Source: Nitrospinota bacterium
GTDB taxonomy: Bacteria; JADFOP01; DATKYB01
Direction: 5' to 3'
DNA: 52,048 bases
Assembly (NCBI GenBank): GCA_035528715.1
Contig: DATKYB010000130.1
Span: 1 to 52,048 of the forward strand
In this document: positions 46,393 through 52,048 of the stretch, piece by piece
Position numbering within the stretch: the first letter of the stretch is position 1
Layout of the letters: each line of letters begins with the position of its first letter
Translations under genes and position numbers: made by a program
The notes under the pieces: model-generated
What the model saw: only the letters and a program-made list of their open reading frames with translations
The model's database searches: none
What the model was told of the DNA's origin: nothing

Positions 46393-48390
46393 TTATTTTA
46401 CTTTCTCATAAAAGAAAGTTTCGATTATATCCCCAACTTTTATATCTTGAAAATTTTCTATACCGATTCCACATTCATAGCCGCTTTGAACCTCATTTGC
46501 ATCCTCTTTGAATCTTCTAAGAGATTCGATTCTTCCTTGATAGATTATAACATTATCTCTTAATAGCCTTGTCTCTGAACCTCTTTTAATTATTCCTTGA
46601 GTAACATGGGATCCGGCTATAGGTCCAATTTTTGGTATGTTAAAGACCTCTCTAATTTCTGCTCTTCCGAGCATTCTTTCTTTGAATTTTGGTTCTAATA
46701 ATCCTTTTATAGCCGCCTTTACATCATTGATAGCATCATAGATTACAGTATAGATCCTCATATCTAATTTTTCTTTTTCTAAAAATTCTGATGCCTTTGG
46801 AGTTGGTCTTACATTAAACCCAATAATAATAGCATTAGAGGCAGATGACAACATTACATCTGATTCTGTAATGCCTCCAACAGCTCCATGAACGATTTTC
46901 AGTATAATATCTTTTGTACTAAGTTTTTCCAATGAGTCTTTAAGGGCCTGAACCGATCCGTGGGTATCTCCTTTAATCAATATATTTAATTCTTTTATGT
47001 CCCCTTTTTGGATTTGTGTATAGAGATCATCTAGAGTAACTTTAGAAGTTTTGGCTAATCCTTCTTCACGTTGTTTTGTCTGTCTTAGAATACCTATTTG
47101 TCGTGCCTTTCTCTCATCTGACACAACCACAAAAGAATCTCCAGCTAATGGTACTCCTGACAGACCAAGAACTTCAACAGGGGTTGATGGTCCAGCCTCC
47201 TTTATCTTTTTTCCTCTATCGTTAATAAGGGCTCTTACCTTTCCATAATTTAGACCTGCTATAAAAGATTGTCCCTCTTTAAGGGTTCCGTTCTGGATTA
47301 AGACAGTAGCAACAGGTCCCCTTCCCTTGTCTAGCTTTGACTCGATAACAATACCCTTAGCTAGTCTTTTTGGATTTGCTCTTAATTCTAAAACCTCTGC
47401 CTGCAAAAGTATCATCTCTAATAGATTTTCAATACCTGTTCTTTTTTTCGCAGAGGTCTCTACAAATATTGTTTGTCCTCCCCACTCCTCAGGAACCAGA
47501 TTAAATTTCATCAAATCTTTTTTTACTTTTTCAATATTGGCGTTGGGTTTATCTATCTTATTTATTGCAACAATAATAGGGACTTGAGCTGCTTCAGCAT
47601 GGTTAATCGCTTCTTCTGTCTGAGGCATGACACCATCGTCTGCAGCAACTACAAGTACAACTATATCTGTAACTTGAGCCCCTCTTGCTCTCATTGAGGT
47701 AAAAGCCTCATGTCCAGGTGTATCTAAAAATACAATTTCTCCTTTTTCAATCTCAACCTTATAGGCCCCAATTTGCTGTGTTATACCACCTGCTTCTTTA
47801 CCTATAACATTAGTCTTTCTAATTACATCTAATAAAAGGGTTTTACCGTGGTCTACATGTCCCATAATAGTGACTACTGGAGGCCGAGGAATAAGCAAAG
47901 AAGGGTCTTCTTTTTCTTCCTGAAAAGTTTCTTCTCGTTCAATTGAATAAATCTCAGCCTCAAATCCAAAATTTTTTGCAATTACCCTTACTGCTTCAAT
48001 ATCAATAACCTGATTAATGGTTGCTATTATTCCCATTGCCATTAATTTTTTTATTATTTCGTTTGGCTGAACATTTAATTTTTCCGCTATCTCCTTTACA
48101 GTAATTGCCTCGCTCAATTGAATCTTTTTTAATCTTTTTTCCTGAGTAGATGTCGGAATTTCTTCTTTTTCTTTTATTTGATGAGTAACATCTTTCTTTT
48201 TTAATTTCTCTTCCTTCTTTTTTACCTTTCTTGATTCAGATAAGACCTCGAGAATTAAATCAGAAGTCTCTTTATCAATGGTGCTCATGTGACTCTTTAC
48301 TTCTATTCCCTCTTTTTTGAGTTCTTCAATGAGCAGTTTACTATCTTTTTTTAATTTCTTAGCCAATTCATAAACTCTAATTTTACTCAT
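46393..48390 (-). CDS. infB: Translation initiation factor IF-2
   Basis: The GTPase that brings initiator tRNA to the 30S subunit. Two IF2N modules are visible (residues about 1-50, [21 protein letters not shown]; and about 95-150, [21 protein letters not shown]), joined by a very short charged linker, which explains the modest 665-residue length. GHVDHGKT near residue 178, DTPGHEAF and NKIDK are intact G motifs. Domains II-IV follow. The initiator tRNA-fMet gene lies in the same window. Confidence 0.97.
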   Translation of the reverse strand: MSKIRVYELAKKLKKDSKLLIEELKKEGIEVKSHMSTIDKETSDLILEVLSESRKVKKKEEKLKKKDVTHQIKEKEEIPTSTQEKRLKKIQLSEAITVKEIAEKLNVQPNEIIKKLMAMGIIATINQVIDIEAVRVIAKNFGFEAEIYSIEREETFQEEKEDPSLLIPRPPVVTIMGHVDHGKTLLLDVIRKTNVIGKEAGGITQQIGAYKVEIEKGEIVFLDTPGHEAFTSMRARGAQVTDIVVLVVAADDGVMPQTEEAINHAEAAQVPIIVAINKIDKPNANIEKVKKDLMKFNLVPEEWGGQTIFVETSAKKRTGIENLLEMILLQAEVLELRANPKRLAKGIVIESKLDKGRGPVATVLIQNGTLKEGQSFIAGLNYGKVRALINDRGKKIKEAGPSTPVEVLGLSGVPLAGDSFVVVSDERKARQIGILRQTKQREEGLAKTSKVTLDDLYTQIQKGDIKELNILIKGDTHGSVQALKDSLEKLSTKDIILKIVHGAVGGITESDVMLSSASNAIIIGFNVRPTPKASEFLEKEKLDMRIYTVIYDAINDVKAAIKGLLEPKFKERMLGRAEIREVFNIPKIGPIAGSHVTQGIIKRGSETRLLRDNVIIYQGRIESLRRFKEDANEVQSGYECGIGIENFQDIKVGDIIETFFYEKVK

Positions 48391-48520
48391 AAATTATCCT
48401 TCTTCTATTCTAAAGTAGTCTATTGAAAAATAATTAAAGTTCGCATGTATTACTTTTGTTTATTTTGAATTAATATGTTCCTTTCCCAAAACTTTTCATT
48501 TTGGATATCATTTTTGTAAC

Positions 48521-48778
48521 TTATTCTTTTATACTTTCAAAGAAATCTCTTTTATTTGGTTTTAATACTTCATCTTTAAAAACCTTGTCTAAAAATCTAT
48601 TTTTTAAAGCTAACTCGATACAATTTGTATTTGGACATATATATGCACCCCTCCCCGGTAGTTTCTTATCTACATCGATTTTAATATTTCTATCCGGGGT
48701 CTTAACAATCCTAATTAAATTTGATTTATCTGAAGTTTTTTTACATCCTATACAAGTTCTTTGAAACTTTTTCTTCAT
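48521..48778 (-). CDS. ylxR: YlxR-family RNA-binding protein
   Basis: An 85-residue DUF448 protein beginning with basic residues and RTCIGCKK, followed by the GRGAYIC motif, the hallmark of the family. YlxR stands between nusA and infB in many bacteria and is thought to bind RNA. It is 18 bases after nusA; a 130-base gap, AT-rich and without an ORF, separates it from infB. Confidence 0.93.
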   Translation of the reverse strand: MKKKFQRTCIGCKKTSDKSNLIRIVKTPDRNIKIDVDKKLPGRGAYICPNTNCIELALKNRFLDKVFKDEVLKPNKRDFFESIKE

Positions 48779-48796
48779 AAGATTAAAGATCTCAAA

Positions 48797-50071
48797 CTAT
48801 GGGATAATTTTACTATTATCATCTTCTTTACTTAAATAGTTTTCTGCTAGTGACTTGATTCTTTCAGCAGTTTTTCCCCCTATTCCTTTTATAGACATAA
48901 AGGTTTTTATATCAGCTTTTAAAATATCGTTGATTGTCTCAAAACCATTATTTAATAATAATTCTGTTGTTTTCTTCCCAAGACCGGTAAGTGATTGAGC
49001 AATAGATATGGTACCTTCAATATTTTCCTGCTCACTTTTATATTGACTTTCACTTTTAATATCTATTTTCCAGTGGATCAACCTGGCTGCCAATCTAACA
49101 TTCTGACCTTTCTTACCAATTGCAAGAGAAAGCTGGTCATCATTGACAATAACTTCCATAGATTTATCTTCTTTATTTAGTTTTACCAAAGAGATTTTAG
49201 CAGGACTTAATGCATTAATAGCAAAAGTCTCTGGGTCTTCTGACCATTTAACAATATCGATCTTCTCGCCTCTTAGCTCTTGAACAATAGACTGGACCCT
49301 CGAACCCCTTATACCCACACAGGCTCCAACAGGGTCTACATCCTTATTTTTAGAAAAGACTGCAATCTTTGATCTGCCTGTGGGTTCCCTTACCGCTTCT
49401 TTTATTTCAATAATTCCTTCGTCGATTTCCGGAACCTCAAGTTCAAATAGTTTAAACAAAAATACTGGATGAGTTCTCGACAAGAATATCTGTGGTCCTT
49501 TAGAAGTCTTCTTTACATCAATAATATATGCTTTTATTCTCTCACCCCTCCTAAAGGATTCTCTAAAGCTTTGTTCTCTTCTAGGTATGATAGCTTCAGC
49601 CTTTCCAAGATCTATAAAAATATTCCCCTTTTCTTCTCTTTGTACAATGCCATTAGCTAACTCTCCTTGCCGTCCATTAAATTCATTAAAGATGAGATCC
49701 CTTTCAGCCTCTCTAACCTTTTGTACGATTATCTGTTTTGCTGTCTGTGCTGCAATTCTTCCAAAATCTTCTATTTCAAAAGGAATTTCAATCTTGTCAC
49801 CTAAGCTGGCCTTAGGGTCAATTTTAATAGCATCCTCCAATAATATCTCATTATCTTTATCTTTGATATCTTTGACAATCTCTTTACAAGAAAAAAGTTT
49901 GATTTTTCCTGTTTTATCATCAAAATCAGCCTGCAGGTCATTTATATTATAACCAAAGCGTTTTTTTGATGCAGAGAGCATCGCTGTCTTAACAGCCTCA
50001 ATTAAAATCTCTTTATCTATGCCCTTCTCTCTTCCTATCTGTTCAATAACATGGATTAAATCATGATTCAT
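48797..50071 (-). CDS. nusA: Transcription termination/antitermination factor NusA
   Basis: A 424-residue protein with an N-terminal RNA polymerase-binding domain, an S1 domain (about 130-200, GIVQREEKGNIFIDLG), and two KH domains (GACVGIRGSRVQSIVQELRGEKIDIV and LAIGKKGQNVRLAARL). One C-terminal helix-hairpin-helix-like repeat follows (ADIKTFMSIKGIGGKTAERI). The second acidic repeat of E. coli NusA is not clear. rimP lies 12 bases upstream. Confidence 0.97.
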   Translation of the reverse strand: MNHDLIHVIEQIGREKGIDKEILIEAVKTAMLSASKKRFGYNINDLQADFDDKTGKIKLFSCKEIVKDIKDKDNEILLEDAIKIDPKASLGDKIEIPFEIEDFGRIAAQTAKQIIVQKVREAERDLIFNEFNGRQGELANGIVQREEKGNIFIDLGKAEAIIPRREQSFRESFRRGERIKAYIIDVKKTSKGPQIFLSRTHPVFLFKLFELEVPEIDEGIIEIKEAVREPTGRSKIAVFSKNKDVDPVGACVGIRGSRVQSIVQELRGEKIDIVKWSEDPETFAINALSPAKISLVKLNKEDKSMEVIVNDDQLSLAIGKKGQNVRLAARLIHWKIDIKSESQYKSEQENIEGTISIAQSLTGLGKKTTELLLNNGFETINDILKADIKTFMSIKGIGGKTAERIKSLAENYLSKEDDNSKIIP

Positions 50072-50083
50072 GAAAAACTTCTC

Positions 50084-50551
50084 CTAAAATTCTATCTCTA
50101 ATCTGGCATTAGATATCTGGTTATACGGTATATTTATTATTCCATCGTTTTTTATCTTTAAAGTGAGAATATCATTTTTGAAATCGATAATCTTACCTAT
50201 AAAGTTTTTTTTGTTATTGTAAGAATTAATGGTGTTTAACTTAACTATTCTTCCTTTGTATCTAATATAATCTTCATTTTTCTTCAAAGGTCTATCAAGC
50301 CCAGGGGAAGAAACTTCTAATATATAGCGCCTATCAATAAGATCTTCAACATCCAAAATAGCCCCTACCTGGGTGCTAATATTTTGACAATCATCAAGAG
50401 TTACTCCTCCATCTTTCTTATCGATAAATATTCTCAGAAAAAAATTTTTACCACCTTTTGAAAATTGTAAGTCTACTAGTTCAAAACCTTCTTCATGAAT
50501 TATAGGAGCGATAATTTTTCTTATCCTGAAAATTAAATTATCTTTATTCAT
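50084..50551 (-). CDS. rimP: Ribosome maturation factor RimP
   Basis: A 155-residue protein needed for 30S assembly. EEGFELVDLQFSKGGKNFFLRIFIDKKDGGVTLDDC at the N-terminal half and YILEVSSPGLDRPLKKNEDYIRYKGR in the middle are family signatures. It is the first gene of the rimP-nusA-ylxR-infB operon on the minus strand. No strong ribosome site is apparent. The terminator of ispG stands about 50 bases upstream, so the operon promoter must lie in this short AT-rich gap; TTGATG is a possible -35. Confidence 0.95.
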   Translation of the reverse strand: MNKDNLIFRIRKIIAPIIHEEGFELVDLQFSKGGKNFFLRIFIDKKDGGVTLDDCQNISTQVGAILDVEDLIDRRYILEVSSPGLDRPLKKNEDYIRYKGRIVKLNTINSYNNKKNFIGKIIDFKNDILTLKIKNDGIINIPYNQISNARLEIEF

Positions 50552-50604
50552 AATGTCTATTTTTTACTATTAACCTATATTTTCATCAAAAATGAGTTAA
50601 AATT

Positions 50605-50634
50605 AAAAAAGTGGGTTTTAGGACCCACTTTTTT
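50605..50634 (-). terminator. Rho-independent terminator after ispG (bidirectional in form)
   Basis: A perfect 12-bp stem (AAAAAAGTGGGT with ACCCACTTTTTT) around a six-base loop has a T run on either strand. It ends the rseP-ispG transcript before the rimP operon. Confidence 0.92.
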
Positions 50635-50693
50635 AGTAGACCTTTTAATTTATAAAAAAGTTATCATACAAAAAAAAAGATTGCAAGAAAAAA

Positions 50694-51758
50694 CTAATTG
50701 TCTTTCAGCATTTTTTCTATCTCTCTAATAAGTACTTTTTCCATCTCCTCTTCTCTTATTTTCCTGATGATTTCTCCTTTATGAAACAAAACACCTAAAC
50801 CTTTTCCCCCTGCTATACCAATATCAGCTTCTTTTGCTTCACCAGGACCATTAACAATGCATCCCATGATAGCAACTTTGATTGGCTTAGAAGCATGATT
50901 CAACTTCTTCTCAATCTTATTCACTAATGATGTTAGGTCGATCTCACATCTGCCACAGGTAGGGCAGGAGATGATTTCAATACCTCTTTTTCTTAGGTGA
51001 AGACTATTAAGTATTTTAAAACCTACCCTAACTTCTTCTCTAGGATCACCTGTTAAAGATACCCTTATTGTATCACCTATTCCTTCTGAAAGAAGAATTC
51101 CTATGCCTACTGATGATTTTATAGTCCCACCAAAAACGGTTCCTGACTCAGTTATCCCCAAATGAAGAGGGTAATCTATTTTTTTAGAAATCATTCTATA
51201 TGCACTCAAGGTTGTCAATATATCAGAGGCCTTTAGAGATATCTTTATCAATCTGAAATCAAGTTCTTCAAAAATAGAAACATGCCTTAATGCACTTAGT
51301 ACCATAGCTTTAGATATATTCTTAGGATACGTCTTGATAAGGTCTTTTTCTAGCGAACCAGCATTTACCCCGATTCGTATTGGTATATTTTTATCTTTGG
51401 CCGCTTTAACAACCTCGGCAATCTTTCTCTTTCCACCAATAATATTTCCAGGATTTAACCTTAATGCATTGATATCTTCTTGAATAGCTTTTAATGCCAA
51501 TTTATAATCAAAATGAATATCAGCAATTAAAGGAATACTTATTTTCTCTTTAATCTTCCTCAGCTTTTCGGCTGCCTCAGTATCTGGTACAGCTATTCTA
51601 ACAAGTTCACAACCTACCCTTTCTAGTTCTCTAATCTGTTTTACAGTTGTGTCTATATCCCTCGTATCTGTCTTCGTCATCGACTGAACAGCAATAGGAG
51701 CCTTCCCTCCTATCTTTACTCCACCTATTGATATACTCAAAGATTTTCTTCTCTTCAT
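50694..51758 (-). CDS. ispG: 4-hydroxy-3-methylbut-2-enyl diphosphate synthase
   Basis: The [4Fe-4S] enzyme of the MEP isoprenoid pathway. The 354-residue protein begins with GGVKIGGKAPIAVQSMTKTDT, has the TIM-barrel segment LIADIHFDYKLAL and ALRLNPGNI. Its cluster cysteines lie in SCPTCGRC near residue 265 and GCIVNGPGEAKEADIG near residue 305. It follows rseP by 32 bases, an order found in many Gram-negative bacteria. Confidence 0.97.
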   Translation of the reverse strand: MKRRKSLSISIGGVKIGGKAPIAVQSMTKTDTRDIDTTVKQIRELERVGCELVRIAVPDTEAAEKLRKIKEKISIPLIADIHFDYKLALKAIQEDINALRLNPGNIIGGKRKIAEVVKAAKDKNIPIRIGVNAGSLEKDLIKTYPKNISKAMVLSALRHVSIFEELDFRLIKISLKASDILTTLSAYRMISKKIDYPLHLGITESGTVFGGTIKSSVGIGILLSEGIGDTIRVSLTGDPREEVRVGFKILNSLHLRKRGIEIISCPTCGRCEIDLTSLVNKIEKKLNHASKPIKVAIMGCIVNGPGEAKEADIGIAGGKGLGVLFHKGEIIRKIREEEMEKVLIREIEKMLKDN

Positions 51759-51790
51759 TTTTTATTTATTAAAGATTTACAAACGAAAAG

Positions 51791-52048
51791 CTATCTACCA
51801 AATAGCCGTAATATATCATTATAAAAGGCGAATAACATTAAAGAAACAATAAATATAAGACCTATCTGTTGAGCCATCTCTCTCTTCTTTAGGCTAATGG
51901 GCCTACCTAAAATAGCTTCTAAAGAAAAAAATAGAATATGTCCACCATCTAAAATAGGGATCGGGAGAAGATTGAGGATTCCTAAGTTGATACTTAGAAA
52001 CGCAAGGAAGATATATAAATTTGGATTGAAAATACCAATTTTTACCTG
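51791..52048 (-). CDS. rseP: RseP-type site-2 protease, C-terminal part (gene runs off the window)
   Basis: The last 85 codons of a membrane zinc protease. The reading NLLPIPILDGGHI holds the NxxPxxxLDG motif, whose Asp is the third metal ligand. GRPISLKKREMAQQIGLIFIVSLM and a short ILRLFGR end follow, typical of RseP, which cuts anti-sigma factor RseA and remnant signal peptides. The HExxH and PDZ parts lie beyond the end of the window. The stop is 32 bases before the ispG start. Confidence 0.92.
   Translation of the reverse strand, partial: QVKIGIFNPNLYIFLAFLSINLGILNLLPIPILDGGHILFFSLEAILGRPISLKKREMAQQIGLIFIVSLMLFAFYNDILRLFGR

Overview
This window is a 52 kb stretch of an AT-rich bacterial chromosome. 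Several features point to a Gram-negative, flagellated organism: a lipoprotein NlpD-like factor, an AmiC-type amidase with an AMIN domain, RseP, FlgM, IHF-alpha, and the surE-pcm-nlpD and eno-ftsB gene orders. The overall layout resembles deltaproteobacterial-type lineages (Desulfobacterota or a related candidate phylum), but I cannot assign a genus from sequence alone. Almost all of the window is housekeeping DNA. No CRISPR array, intact insertion sequence, prophage or rRNA is visible.

Layout. 1-2546: metK-ahcY (SAM synthesis and recycling), closed by a strong terminator. 2652-7231: a block that looks richer in GC than its surroundings, holding an Fsr-type MFS exporter, tRNA-Glu(CTC), tRNA-Gln(CTG), glnS and gltX. 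7251-12584 (minus): a MEMO-family gene, hisS, a sirtuin and comEC. 12678-17819: a membrane protein with a spermidine-synthase-like domain, then mutS. 17845-25734: leuCDB, asd, mtnP, hemL, eno and ftsB, a largely co-directional biosynthetic run. 25777-29406: initiator tRNA-fMet followed by a small accessory pocket. It holds a PilZ gene behind a near-consensus sigma-28 promoter, a flavin-fold gene, a decayed SDR/DUF2867 pseudogene, an unknown gene and an HNH nuclease gene. 29407-39686: amiC, der, an EF-G paralogue, ihfA, a MerR-type regulator, surE, pcm, a TIGR00725-type gene, an nlpD-like gene, apt and a TPR membrane protein, with two tRNA-Pro genes and tRNA-Arg interspersed. 39751-41815 (minus): two 55-residue ORFs, hinT, an unknown gene and a response-regulator diguanylate cyclase. 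42031-42327: flgM behind a sigma-28-like promoter. 42365-52048 (minus): the classic rimP-nusA-ylxR-infB-ylxP-rbfA-truB-rpsO-pnp operon, preceded by ispG and the 3' part of rseP.

How the genes work together. metK, ahcY and mtnP handle SAM and its by-products. leuCDB supplies leucine, and asd opens the aspartate-family pathway. An enzymatically competent-looking amidase (amiC) and a LytM protein lacking two key histidines (nlpD-like) form a likely amidase/activator pair for cell separation. A diguanylate cyclase with an allosteric I-site, a PilZ protein under a flagellar-type promoter and FlgM suggest that c-di-GMP and motility control are linked here. The window has no single spectacular new system. 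The most interesting leads are the sigma-28-driven PilZ gene, the tRNA/synthetase block, the EF-G paralogue with altered G motifs, the tandem tiny ORFs, and the palindrome between the HNH gene and its divergent neighbour.
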